Source of the DNA: Kibdelosporangium banguiense
GTDB lineage: Bacteria > Actinomycetota > Actinomycetes > Mycobacteriales > Pseudonocardiaceae
Length of the DNA: 64,000 nt
Reading direction: 5' to 3'
Assembly (NCBI RefSeq): GCF_017876405.1
Contig: NZ_JAGINW010000001.1
Span: 5,841,203-5,905,202, forward strand
Below the pieces are notes generated by a model. It had not been told where the DNA came from, searched no databases, and was given only the letters and a program-made list of their open reading frames with translations. Positions 16,353 through 25,477 of the stretch are shown here, piece after piece (the stretch's first letter is position 1; the number at the start of each line of letters is the position of its first letter). The position numbers and the translations under genes were made by a program.

Positions 16353-18452
16353 TCAGGGGGTCAGCTCCTTGATCAACCGCTCGCTGTGGGTGAGCAGGCG
16401 GGTGAAGCCGGAATGGCGGGCCGTTCGGGCGGCCTGGGTGGCGTGGGACAGGGCCTGACGGTGGTCCTGCAGGCTTTGGTGGGCGGCGGCCAGATCGAGG
16501 TGCGTGGCGGTCTGGGTGTAGGCCCGGCCCGTGTGGTGGGCGAGGTCGAGGGCGCGGAAGTAGTACTTGATCGCCTCGCGGTGGTCACCGCGGCGGCGGC
16601 AGACCGTTCCGAGGGATTGGAGGGTCTCGCATTCGAAGACCGGGTCGCCGAGGGTGGCGGCCACGGTCATGGCCGTGTGGACGTATTCCAGGGCCTTGAT
16701 GTGTTCGGCTTTCTCGCTGTGCAGTTCGGCCAGGGCTCTCAGCAGGAATGTCCGGACCCAGCTCTGGATCGGCTGCCGGGCCACGACTTGGGCTTCGGCG
16801 AGGTGCTTCTGCGCTTCTTGCAGGTCGCCTAGTTCGCGCTGGATCTCGGCCAGGGCGACCAGCCTCATGACCGTGATGCCCGGGGTGTTCACGTGCGTCG
16901 CTGCGGTCATGTGTGTGTTGGCTTGTTCGAGGTCACCTCGGTGGAAGGCGATGTGGCCGAAGACGAATATTCCGGCCGCGGGGCTCAGCGCGGCAAGTGC
17001 CTGCGCGTTCCGTGTGGCCTGGGTGAGGTCGCCGGCGGTGGTCTGGACGAAGGCCAGATGCACCAGGGCGTTGATCTCCCCGGGCAGCCAGTCCAGGGAT
17101 CTGCTCAGCTCCAGGGCTTGGTTGGCGTGGCCGAGTGCTTCGGGCAGGTTGCCTTGGCGGTTGCGGACGTCGGACATGCTTTGCGCCGCGAGGATCCGGG
17201 CCTGGGGATGGTCGTTGGCGGCCTGCAGGGCTTTGGTGGCAACGGTTTCCCAGTCCTGGATGTGCGGGTGGATGGTGAAGTAGCCGTGTAGCAGGGCTGC
17301 CAGTTGCCAGGCTGTCGTGTCAGGCGCCTTCTTGACCGCGCCGACCAGGAGCGGGCGTTCGGTGTCGAGCCACGTCAGGGCTGTCTGGGCGTCGGTGAAG
17401 GAGGCGGGTGTGCGTGGGCGGGGAACTGGGCTCGGGAAGTCGTTCGGGTAGAGCGCATCGGCTGCTGCACAGAGGTTTGCCAGGCACCAGTCGTAGACCT
17501 GGGTGGGTGGTGAGGTCGTGAGGTCGGCGGCGAACACGCGGAGCAGGCCGTGGAAGGTGAACCGGCCGTCGGGGGTCGACCGCAGAAGTTGGGCGGTGAC
17601 CAGCCGGTCGAGGCGCTGCTGGCTTTCCGCCAGCGACAATGCCAGATCCGGGCTGAAGTCGGGGGCGGGCACGACCGCGAGCATCTGGTACAAGGCTGCT
17701 GTCCGTGCGTCCAATGTGCGGTATGTCAACGTGAACGCGGCTCGGGCCGCGGCGATCGCGTTGTCCGCGTTGGACAGTGTGGTGACCAGTTCGGTGGATT
17801 CGTGGCTCAGTACGCGTTGGTGGGCTGCTCGTAGTTCGGCCGACGGCTCGATTCCGAGGTCGCTGACCAGTCTTGATCGGATCGCGGTGAACACCTCCAA
17901 CGCGGCCGCTTGCCTGCCGTCGCCGGCGAGGGCGAGCATCAGACGTGCGTGCAGACCCTCGTGGAGTGGCTCCTCGTCGGCGAGCGGCTGGAGGTGGCAG
18001 ACGACGAGCGCATGATCTGCATGATCGGCGAATTCCATTGCGACGCGGAGACGTTGCTGAGTGATCGCGATACCGGCGGGATGGTCGCGTAGCTCGGCGA
18101 GAACCGGGCCGCGCCAGCATTCCAACGCCTGGGCCAGGTCCGCGTTGCGGACGTGGGTTTCGAACGCCTGCAGATCTGTGTGCGCGGTCAGCTGGTAGCC
18201 CGGGCCGATGAGGTCGATCCGCAGGCCCGCACGCCGCAGGCGGGAAACGTAGCCCGTCACCAGTTCCGAGCTGCTGCGGGGTGGTTTGCCCGGCCACAGC
18301 AGGTCGATGATCTCCTCGCGGCTGACGACTTCGTTCGCGTGCAGGGCAAGCAGGCCCAACAGGCGTCTCTGTTTGGTTGCCGCGACTCGTATCTCGTGGT
18401 CCGCGTCGCGAACTGTCAGCGGACCAAGCACCCCCACATGCAGCGTCACCAT
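16353..18452 (-). CDS. SARP/AfsR-like regulator: winged helix, BTAD, TPR
   Basis: About 699 aa. Residues 1-95 are the OmpR-type winged helix (LHVGVLGPLTVRDADHEI, TKQRRLLGLLALHANEVVSREEIIDLLW, VTGYVSRLRRAGL). BTAD follows to about 245 (FETHVRNADLAQALECWRG ... LHARLMLALAGDGRQAAALEVF). The middle keeps the helical region that follows NB-ARC in AfsR (TLTYRTLDARTAALYQMLAV) but no P-loop is visible, so ATP binding seems lost. TPR repeats fill the last 300 residues. ATG 18452 is preferred over ATG 18476. The spacer to the divergent oxidase gene is short, so the oxidase is a candidate target. Confidence 0.85.
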   Translation of the reverse strand: MVTLHVGVLGPLTVRDADHEIRVAATKQRRLLGLLALHANEVVSREEIIDLLWPGKPPRSSSELVTGYVSRLRRAGLRIDLIGPGYQLTAHTDLQAFETHVRNADLAQALECWRGPVLAELRDHPAGIAITQQRLRVAMEFADHADHALVVCHLQPLADEEPLHEGLHARLMLALAGDGRQAAALEVFTAIRSRLVSDLGIEPSAELRAAHQRVLSHESTELVTTLSNADNAIAAARAAFTLTYRTLDARTAALYQMLAVVPAPDFSPDLALSLAESQQRLDRLVTAQLLRSTPDGRFTFHGLLRVFAADLTTSPPTQVYDWCLANLCAAADALYPNDFPSPVPRPRTPASFTDAQTALTWLDTERPLLVGAVKKAPDTTAWQLAALLHGYFTIHPHIQDWETVATKALQAANDHPQARILAAQSMSDVRNRQGNLPEALGHANQALELSRSLDWLPGEINALVHLAFVQTTAGDLTQATRNAQALAALSPAAGIFVFGHIAFHRGDLEQANTHMTAATHVNTPGITVMRLVALAEIQRELGDLQEAQKHLAEAQVVARQPIQSWVRTFLLRALAELHSEKAEHIKALEYVHTAMTVAATLGDPVFECETLQSLGTVCRRRGDHREAIKYYFRALDLAHHTGRAYTQTATHLDLAAAHQSLQDHRQALSHATQAARTARHSGFTRLLTHSERLIKELTP

Positions 18453-18560
18453 CCCATTGTGCCCGACCGGATTCATGACGTGTCAAGAATCCATGTTGAG
18501 TGCAGCCCGGTTGCCTAGCCTGCGCGGCAGGGGACGACACGACCAAGAGGGGTGTTCACC

Positions 18561-20168
18561 ATGGATCGCCGAGGATTTCTCACTACCACCGCCACGGCCG
18601 GCGCACTGGTCGCCTGGCCTGGTCAGGCAGTTGCCGACCAGGGGCGGGACAAGGTGGGGCCGGTCAGCATCAGACCGGGTGACCCGCGGTACGAGGACCT
18701 CGTCCTGCGGCCGATCAACCGGCGGTTCGCGCCGCGGCCCGAGTCGTTCCGGATCGTCGGGTCCACGGACCAAGTGGTCCGGGTGGTGAACGAGGCGGTG
18801 CGCGCGGGCAAGCGGGTCACGGTTCGCAGTGGTGGGCACTGCTATGAGAACTTCGTCGGCGACCCGCAGCCGCACATGATCATCGACATGGTCGAGATGA
18901 ACGCGGTGTACTTCGATGACGAGCGCAACGCGTTCGTCATCGAGCCGGGCGCGTTGCTGTCGGACGTTTACCGGACGTTGTACTACGGCTGGGGCGTCAC
19001 GATTCCCGGTGGTCAGTGCGGGACTGTGGCCGCGGGCGGGCATATCCAAGGCGGCGCGTACGGTCCGTTGTCACGGGCGATGGGGTCCGTTGTGGACTAT
19101 CTGTATGCCGTGGAAGTCGTTGTGGTGGACCGTTCCGGGCGGGCTCGGGCGATCGTGGCCACACGTGAACCGGATGACCCGAACCACGACCTGTGGTGGG
19201 CGCACACCGGTGCCGGCGGCGGGAACTTCGGTGTGGTCACGCGGTACTGGTTGCGCTCGCCAGGCGCGACGGGCAACGATCCGACCAAACTGCTGCCCAA
19301 GCCGCCGCCGAGCGCGTTGTCCGGCATCGCGTACTGGTCATGGAAAGACATGAGTGCCGAGTCGTTCCGCCGGCTCATCCGCAATCACGGGGAATGGCAC
19401 GAACGCAACAGTGCGCCCGGCAATCCCAACGCGAGTCTGTTCTCCGTGCTCATGATCGGCAATCAGGCCAATCCGGTATTGCCTGGGGAGCTGCTGGTGA
19501 CCGGGACGATCGACGGTTCGTTGCCGGATGCCGCCAAGAGATTGAAGGACTACTTCGACGCCGTCACCGCCGGTGTCGGCGGTGGTACGTCCTTCATAGC
19601 GCCGGCCGCGGTGCCTTTCCTGGCCAACATGCGGTCCGCGGTGGAGGAATTGGGGGCTCCCGCCAGGCAGAAGAACAAGGCCGCCTACCTTCGCAAGACG
19701 TTCGCGGACAGTCAGATCGACACCATCTACGGCCGTATGTCCAAACCAGACCCGTCGGTGGGGATGATGATGACGTGGCTGGTTTCCTATGGCGGCCAGG
19801 TGAACGCGGTCAGCCCGGCGGCGACCGCCATGCCGCAACGGGACGCGATCCTCAAGGTGGTCTATATCGCGGCCTGGCAGAACGACACGGCCGACCCGGG
19901 CGTCGACGCCCGGAACATCGACTGGATCAGGCAGTTCTACAAGTCGGTGTACGCCGGCACCGGTGGCGTGCCGGTGCCCAACGGGATCAACGACGGCTCC
20001 TATATCAACTATCCGGACATCGACCTGGCCGACCCGGCCTGGAACACCTCGGGTGTGCCCTGGCATGCCTTGTACTACCAGGGAAACTACCCACGCCTGC
20101 AGCGGGTCAAGGCCAAGTACGACCCGCGGGACCTATTCACCCACAAGCTCGGTATCCGGCCCGCGTGA
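18561..20168 (+). CDS. Tat-secreted FAD-dependent oxidoreductase, BBE family, bicovalent FAD type
   Basis: 535 aa. A twin-arginine signal (MDRRGFLTTTATAGALVAW, then AVA) indicates export folded with its cofactor. The FAD_binding_4 (PCMH) domain covers about 55-225. RSGGHCYENF supplies His93 and GGQCGTVAAGG supplies Cys153, the two residues that anchor FAD covalently in berberine-bridge-like and hexose/aclacinomycin-type oxidases. The C-terminal BBE motif YYQGNYPRLQRVKAKYDP is intact. AGAGGGG 8 nt before ATG 18561 sets the start. It is divergent from a SARP-type regulator. Substrate not predictable: sugar, alkaloid or polyketide alcohol are all possible. Confidence 0.88.
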   Translation: MDRRGFLTTTATAGALVAWPGQAVADQGRDKVGPVSIRPGDPRYEDLVLRPINRRFAPRPESFRIVGSTDQVVRVVNEAVRAGKRVTVRSGGHCYENFVGDPQPHMIIDMVEMNAVYFDDERNAFVIEPGALLSDVYRTLYYGWGVTIPGGQCGTVAAGGHIQGGAYGPLSRAMGSVVDYLYAVEVVVVDRSGRARAIVATREPDDPNHDLWWAHTGAGGGNFGVVTRYWLRSPGATGNDPTKLLPKPPPSALSGIAYWSWKDMSAESFRRLIRNHGEWHERNSAPGNPNASLFSVLMIGNQANPVLPGELLVTGTIDGSLPDAAKRLKDYFDAVTAGVGGGTSFIAPAAVPFLANMRSAVEELGAPARQKNKAAYLRKTFADSQIDTIYGRMSKPDPSVGMMMTWLVSYGGQVNAVSPAATAMPQRDAILKVVYIAAWQNDTADPGVDARNIDWIRQFYKSVYAGTGGVPVPNGINDGSYINYPDIDLADPAWNTSGVPWHALYYQGNYPRLQRVKAKYDPRDLFTHKLGIRPA

Positions 20169-20171
20169 ACC

Positions 20172-21131
20172 TCAGCGAGTCGGCAGGAAGCGCATGTAGT
20201 CGCTGATCGCGGCGTCCATCAGGTCGCAGACCCGGCACGGTGCCGGGGTCGGGCTTGGTTTCTCCAGCTCGCGAGGGGTGGGCTGCTGCTCCTCTGAAGC
20301 GGGTGCCGTGGGCGCGCCCGGGGTCTGGGCAGGGCGTTTCGGTTGCTGCCGGACGACCGGGGCCTGTGGTTTCGGCGGAGGCACGGTCGCGGTCATCGTG
20401 ACTGTGGTGGGCACGGTGACCGGCGGCAACGTGACCGTCGGCAGTTGCGGGGCGATGCCCAGCTCTGTGGACGGTTCGGCTGCGACCTGCTCGACCCGGG
20501 GCGTGTCGCCGACAAGGGAGACGACGATCAAGCCGACAGCGGCGCCTGCGGCCAGGATGGCCGCAGGCATCCGCATCGACCTTCGGCTGGGCGCACGAAC
20601 TCGGTCCCGGCCGGTGCGTTTCGCGTGGCGCAGGGCGGCGTCTGCCTCTACGACGAGCGCTTCCAAGTCTGTGCCGGGGTTTCCGACGGATACGCCGAAC
20701 GACGCCGTGACCCGGTTGATCCGGACCGTGCCGCCGTCGGTCGGTGCGGGGACGACCGTCGCGCGGATGTCCTGCCGGATGCGGTCGGCGACGATCATGG
20801 CGTCGTGCATGTCCGTTTCCGGCAGCAGCACAAGGAATTCGTCACCGCCGTGGCCGCCGTACCGGCCGAGCAAATCACCCTTTCGTGTGCTGTGTCGCAG
20901 CGTGTCGGCAACCGCCTTCAACACCGCGTCACCGGCGACATGGCCGTACCGGTCGTTCACGCGTTTGAAGTTGTCCAGGTCGACGATCACCAGGGCGGTC
21001 GACTGCGACGCCGCGAGGATCTCCTGTGCCTGTGCGTCCCAACCCCACCTGTCCAGCAACAACGTCAGCCGGTCGGTCGCCCAGGCGCCATGCGGCCGGC
21101 CACAGGAGTCGCAGCTCGGCGAATTGCTCAT
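20172..21131 (-). CDS. GGDEF diguanylate cyclase with C-terminal membrane anchor and proline-rich exterior tail
   Basis: 319 aa. An N-terminal CDSCGRPH motif precedes a GGDEF domain (residues about 40-175) with intact GGDEF at 95-99 and the substrate helix DLDNFKRVNDRYGH, so c-di-GMP synthesis is expected. No RxxD inhibitory site is seen five residues before GGDEF. One hydrophobic helix lies at about 188-207, followed by a 90-residue Pro/Thr-rich segment and a final CRVCDLMDAAISDYMRFLPTR. The order is the reverse of most membrane GGDEF proteins: catalytic domain first, exterior tail last. Divergent from the radical SAM gene. Confidence 0.88.
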   Translation of the reverse strand: MSNSPSCDSCGRPHGAWATDRLTLLLDRWGWDAQAQEILAASQSTALVIVDLDNFKRVNDRYGHVAGDAVLKAVADTLRHSTRKGDLLGRYGGHGGDEFLVLLPETDMHDAMIVADRIRQDIRATVVPAPTDGGTVRINRVTASFGVSVGNPGTDLEALVVEADAALRHAKRTGRDRVRAPSRRSMRMPAAILAAGAAVGLIVVSLVGDTPRVEQVAAEPSTELGIAPQLPTVTLPPVTVPTTVTMTATVPPPKPQAPVVRQQPKRPAQTPGAPTAPASEEQQPTPRELEKPSPTPAPCRVCDLMDAAISDYMRFLPTR

Positions 21132-21215
21132 ATCGGGGCAGTCTCCCTTCGGCCGAAGAGACTATCGCCTAGGCGGGCCGGTGATACAGCGCTCAGTGGA
21201 GTGAAAGGTGTACCC

Positions 21216-22097
21216 GTGCGCGTGACGTTGACCGGTTCACCCTTCCCTGCGACGCTGTATGCCGAGTTGAAGGGCGGATGCCGCATGCGCCTAGCCGATC
21301 GGGTCAGCTATCTGGCACTCGAACTGACTGGCCGGTGCCAGTTGCGGTGTGTCCACTGTTACGCCGATTCCTCGCCCCTGGGCGGGCACGGAACCATGAC
21401 GGCCGACGACTGGCGGCGAGTGATCGACGGTGCCGTGCACCACGGCCTGCAGATGGTCCAGTTCATCGGCGGCGAACCGTCCTTGCATCCCTCTTTTGCC
21501 GTCCTGGTGCGGTATGCGCTCGACGCAGGCCTCCGGGTGGGCGTCTTCACGAACCTGCTCCATGTCGGGGAAAACCTGTGGCGGCTCTACGAGACGCCGG
21601 ATGTCGCACTGCAGATCTCGTACTACTCCGCGGACACGCACGATGCCGTGACCGGCCGGGCCGGCAGTCATGCGCGGACGAGGGCCAATCTGGCCGAGGC
21701 GATCAGGCGTGGCATCCCTGTGCAGGTGTGCGTCGTCGACATGGGCCAGCGGCTGGACCTGGTTCGCGCGGATCTGGAAAGCCTCGGGGCACGCGATATC
21801 AAGGTCGACCGGGAACGCAGGCTCGGCCGGAGTGATCAAGGCACATCGCCGGATGTGACGCAACTCTGTGGCCACTGCGGCGAAGGAGTCGCGATCGGTC
21901 CGGACGGCGACGTCTGGCCGTGCGTGATGGCTCGCTGGCTACCGGTCGGCAATGTCCGCCACGATCCAGTGGGGACGGTCCTGACCGGCGAGGCGATGGC
22001 GAACGCCCTGGCCGGGCTCGTGAACTCCAGTGCATCCGGCCCGCGCTGCCTGCCGATCGAAGGGGGCACCTGCACGCCGCGCACTGGCTTGTCATGA
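21216..22097 (+). CDS. radical SAM protein with SPASM-like C-terminal cysteines
   Basis: 293 aa. C41-x3-C45-x2-C48 (CQLRCVHCYA) binds the [4Fe-4S] cluster that cleaves S-adenosylmethionine; GGEPSLHP is the SAM-binding GGE motif. The C-terminal part (LCGHCGEGVAIGPDGDVWPC ... RCLPIEGGTCTP) has five or more cysteines in a SPASM-like pattern, typical of peptide-modifying enzymes. AAAGG 7 nt upstream fixes GTG 21216. No precursor peptide gene is visible in the short spacers on either side. Its stop overlaps the convergent NB-ARC gene by 6 nt. Substrate unknown; peptide maturation is an inference from the family. Confidence 0.85.
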   Translation: MRVTLTGSPFPATLYAELKGGCRMRLADRVSYLALELTGRCQLRCVHCYADSSPLGGHGTMTADDWRRVIDGAVHHGLQMVQFIGGEPSLHPSFAVLVRYALDAGLRVGVFTNLLHVGENLWRLYETPDVALQISYYSADTHDAVTGRAGSHARTRANLAEAIRRGIPVQVCVVDMGQRLDLVRADLESLGARDIKVDRERRLGRSDQGTSPDVTQLCGHCGEGVAIGPDGDVWPCVMARWLPVGNVRHDPVGTVLTGEAMANALAGLVNSSASGPRCLPIEGGTCTPRTGLS

Positions 22098-24494
22098 CTC
22101 CAGGATCTGCTCGCGCAGGCTGACTGCCTCAGGATCGGTGTAGTCAGCCAGGATCGCCGCGGCTTGACGGCGATGATCCTCGACGTCGTCGGCGTTGCCT
22201 GTCTCGGTCAGGGCGATGGTGAGATTGCCAAGAGCTTTCGCCAGAAGCCAGCGATTTCCGAGGTCACGCAGCATGGCGACGGCACGCCGGTGGAAATCGA
22301 CCGCTTCGGCCGCCCGGCCGAGCCGCCGGTACGTTTCGCCTGTGCCGTCCAGGGCTCGTGCCTCGCGTTGCGGAGCACGCAGTGCGCGGTGCAGAGTCGC
22401 GGCACGCTGATACGAGACGAGCGCCTCGTCGAACTGTCCGTCCAGTTGCTGGATCTGCCCCAGTTCGAGCAACAGCCAGCCTTCGTGCCGGGGCTCCTGC
22501 TGAGCCCGCCCGAGGTCGAGCGCCTCCTGGGCGAACCCGGTGGCTTCGGCCGTCTCACCCCGCTCGGCATGGATCCTGGCCAGGTTCATCAGGGCCACGG
22601 ATTCACTGAACCGGTCCCCGGCCTCTCTGCAGAGGACCAGACTCCGGTGTACGGTTTCGGCGGCGTCCGCCAGCCGGCCAAGGCCGAGATTCGCCTCACC
22701 GATGTTGAACAGCGCGTACGACTCCCGTTGGGAGTCCCCGAGCTCGTGCAGGATCGTCTGCGCCTGGTGCAGTGGACCGAGGGCTTCGGCGAACTGCCTG
22801 CTGACCATATGCACCACACCGAGACTGGTCAGCGCCAGGGCAGTGCCTGTCCGGTCCTCCAGTTCGGCGAACAGGGCCACGGCGCTGGTCAGCTGATCGA
22901 TGGCGTGGCCGAACCGGCTGTGGATGGAGTTGACGTTGGCCAGTGCTGCCAAGGATGCGGCTTCACCGCGTGTGTCACCGTCTCGTTGCGCGGCGTCGAG
23001 CGCCATCTCGGCCAAGGTGAGCAGGTCGCCGGAAAAGAGATGTCCGACAGCGTACGGCTGCAGCACGATGACCAGCTGCCATGCGATGCGGAACATGCCG
23101 GCCTTGCTGGCCGCGCGTGCCGCCGCGAACAGGTTGTCCTGCTCGGTCTCGCACCAGTGCACCGCGTCCTGCTGGCTGGTGAAGTCAAGCGGCGCAACGG
23201 AGTCCGTCAGCGGATCGAGCGGCACGGCTTGCTGAGCCGATTCCATCGCCGTGATCGCCGAACTCGCTGAATGCAGATACCACGTGAGCACTCTGCGCAG
23301 TACTTTGTATTGCGCGTCAAGGGATTCCTCGTGGTGTGCCTGGGCGGTGGCGTACGCGCGAAGCAGATCGTGGAACTGATAGCGATCAGGTGTGGTCTGC
23401 TCCAGCAAGTGCGCTCCGGCCAGCACGTCCAGCTGGTGGCGCGCTTCAGGGACCGTCGTCCCGGCGAGTGCGGCCGCCGCTGTCACCCCGAACTCGGGGC
23501 CTGGGTGCAGGCCGAGCAGCCGGAACATCCGCGCCGCGTTCTCCGGCAACGCCCGGTAGGACCAGGCGAACACGGTCCGGACCGCGTCGGATTCCTCGCC
23601 GTCGTCCGCCGACAGCGCGTCCCAAAGCCCGGACTCGTTGCGCAGGTCCTGGATGAGCTGGTCCAGCGGCATCCACGGCCTGCTGGCCGCCCGCTCGGCC
23701 GCGATCCGCAGGGCGAGCGGGAGCCGTGCGCACAGCCGGGCCAGTTCGGCGACCTCAGCGGGATCGTCGCCGGCCCGGTAGTCGCTCGTGATCGAGGTGA
23801 TGAGCCGGACGGCGTCGTCCTCGGCGAGGATCTCCAAGGTCACCCGGCGGCCACCGTCCAGGGCGACCAGCCCGGAGAGCCGGTTGCGGCTGGTGACGAT
23901 GACCAGGCTTTCCGCCGTGCCCGGCAAGAACGGCCGGACCTGCCGCACGGTGGCCGCGTTGTCCAGGACGACCAGGATCCGCCGCCCGGCGAGCAGTGAC
24001 CGGTAGAGCGCCGACTTGGCCTCCAGGTCTGCGGGAATGGCCGACGACGCGATGTCGAGGGCACGCAGAAACCCGTCCAGTGCCTGTTCCGGCGACACGG
24101 TCTGCCCAGGGTCGTAGCCGCGGAAGTTCAGGTACAGCTGACCATCCGGGAACTTGTCCTGCACATGATGAGCCCAGCGGACAGCCAGCGCGGTCTTGCC
24201 GACGCCTGCCGTGCCCGCGACGACCACGAGCGCGGTGACGCCCAGTTCGTTCTCGTCCTGTGGCAGCCAGGAGTCGAGCCGCGCGAGCTCGGCCGTCCGG
24301 TTGACGAATCCGCGGACGTCGCCGGGCAGTTGCCGCGGCCGCCTCGCCGGTTCACGCTCGGGGCGGTGGAAGTGCACTCCGCCGGTGACATCGCGGGCTT
24401 GCACCACGTCACCGGCGGTGCCGGACATCTCGGAACGGGTGCCGTCCTGCGGCACCGGAATCGAGTCGTCGGACCATCTGCCTGGCCGGCTCAC
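22092..24494 (-). CDS. NB-ARC/TPR STAND regulator without DNA-binding domain
   Basis: About 800 aa. A short N-terminal part carries GDVVQARDVTGGVHFH, a motif common before NB-ARC in actinobacterial STAND proteins. The NB-ARC domain has Walker A GTAGVGKTA, Walker B RILVVLDNA, VTSRNRLSGL and the GLPLAL-type LCARLPLALRIAA. A winged-helix region and about eight TPR repeats follow. No BTAD or HTH is present. GTG 24494 is chosen because GGAGGT lies 7 nt upstream; starting at ATG 24599 would overlap the previous gene. It lies 68 nt downstream of the NmrA gene on the same strand. Target unknown. Confidence 0.83.
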   Translation of the reverse strand: MSRPGRWSDDSIPVPQDGTRSEMSGTAGDVVQARDVTGGVHFHRPEREPARRPRQLPGDVRGFVNRTAELARLDSWLPQDENELGVTALVVVAGTAGVGKTALAVRWAHHVQDKFPDGQLYLNFRGYDPGQTVSPEQALDGFLRALDIASSAIPADLEAKSALYRSLLAGRRILVVLDNAATVRQVRPFLPGTAESLVIVTSRNRLSGLVALDGGRRVTLEILAEDDAVRLITSITSDYRAGDDPAEVAELARLCARLPLALRIAAERAASRPWMPLDQLIQDLRNESGLWDALSADDGEESDAVRTVFAWSYRALPENAARMFRLLGLHPGPEFGVTAAAALAGTTVPEARHQLDVLAGAHLLEQTTPDRYQFHDLLRAYATAQAHHEESLDAQYKVLRRVLTWYLHSASSAITAMESAQQAVPLDPLTDSVAPLDFTSQQDAVHWCETEQDNLFAAARAASKAGMFRIAWQLVIVLQPYAVGHLFSGDLLTLAEMALDAAQRDGDTRGEAASLAALANVNSIHSRFGHAIDQLTSAVALFAELEDRTGTALALTSLGVVHMVSRQFAEALGPLHQAQTILHELGDSQRESYALFNIGEANLGLGRLADAAETVHRSLVLCREAGDRFSESVALMNLARIHAERGETAEATGFAQEALDLGRAQQEPRHEGWLLLELGQIQQLDGQFDEALVSYQRAATLHRALRAPQREARALDGTGETYRRLGRAAEAVDFHRRAVAMLRDLGNRWLLAKALGNLTIALTETGNADDVEDHRRQAAAILADYTDPEAVSLREQILES

Positions 24495-24562
24495 CGTGCC
24501 CACCTCCGAAGTCCGAGACCCCAGGGCCACGGTACCGGCTGCGACCGCAGGCACGGTCGATG

Positions 24563-25402
24563 TCACCCGGCCAATGCCGCCCGATGGTCCTCTGCCCATG
24601 TCGCGAAGCCGGTCGGTGCCCGGCCGAGGACCTTGGCGACGTCGCCGGTCACGATCGCGTAGTCACCGGCGATGGCCTGGCGCATCCCGATCAGCGACAT
24701 CTCCACCGCGGCCGGGTCCATGCCGTTGCCGATCATCATGTCGCGGACGGTGTCCAGCGGGACGTCCACCGACCTGACCGGCCGGCCCAGGACTCGCTCC
24801 AGGATTCGGATCTGCTCGCCGAACGTGAGCAGCTCGGGGCCGGTCAGGGTATAGCTCTGTCCGATGTGGTCTTCTGTGGTCAGCGCCTTGACAGCGACCG
24901 CGGCCACGTCACGCGGGTCGATCACACCGAGTGCGCCGGGCCCGTTCCAGTCGGGGACCGGTTCGCCTGCTCTGATCATATCCGCGAACTGCAACAGGTT
25001 CGAGGCGAAGCTGGACGGTTTGAGGATCGTCCAATCCAGGCCGCTCGCCCGTACGACCTGCTCGGTCAGCAGGTGCCAGGACGAATCGGCCTGGACACCC
25101 GCGGCCGTGATCGCCGACAACTTCACGATTCGTTGCACGCCAGCGCCTTCGGCGGCTTCGACGAAGGCCACATCGTGGTCCGCGATCGGCTTCTGCGGCG
25201 TGGTGACCAGGAACGCGGCCCGCACCCCGGCCAGCGCCCTGGTCAGGGAAGCGGGGTCTTCGAAGTCACCCTGGACGACCTCGGCGGTCGTTCGCAGCTT
25301 GGCGGGGTTGCGGGCCATGACGCGTACCGGCGCACCTGCGCCGGTCAGCTGGGACAGGACGTGGGTTCCGATGTTTCCGGTGGCCCCGGTGATCAGGATC
25401 AT
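24563..25402 (-). CDS. NmrA/SDR-like NAD(P)-binding protein
   Basis: 279 aa, atypical short-chain dehydrogenase of the NmrA/QorB type. The Rossmann motif is GATGNIG (6-12), followed by VRVMARNPAKL for NADP recognition and the ITAAGV...SWHLLTEQVVRASGLDWTILKPSSF segment, which has no catalytic Tyr-x3-Lys. Such proteins sense redox cofactors or act as quinone or flavone reductases. It is divergent from an AraC-type regulator across 75 nt, the usual layout of a regulator and its target. Confidence 0.85.
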   Translation of the reverse strand: MILITGATGNIGTHVLSQLTGAGAPVRVMARNPAKLRTTAEVVQGDFEDPASLTRALAGVRAAFLVTTPQKPIADHDVAFVEAAEGAGVQRIVKLSAITAAGVQADSSWHLLTEQVVRASGLDWTILKPSSFASNLLQFADMIRAGEPVPDWNGPGALGVIDPRDVAAVAVKALTTEDHIGQSYTLTGPELLTFGEQIRILERVLGRPVRSVDVPLDTVRDMMIGNGMDPAAVEMSLIGMRQAIAGDYAIVTGDVAKVLGRAPTGFATWAEDHRAALAG

Positions 25403-25477
25403 GCGTCAACCGTGCCGTCCGGGCATGGGCGAGCTCTATGAAGTTTCGGCACATCTCGGTGTGCGTAGGGTGGAAAC

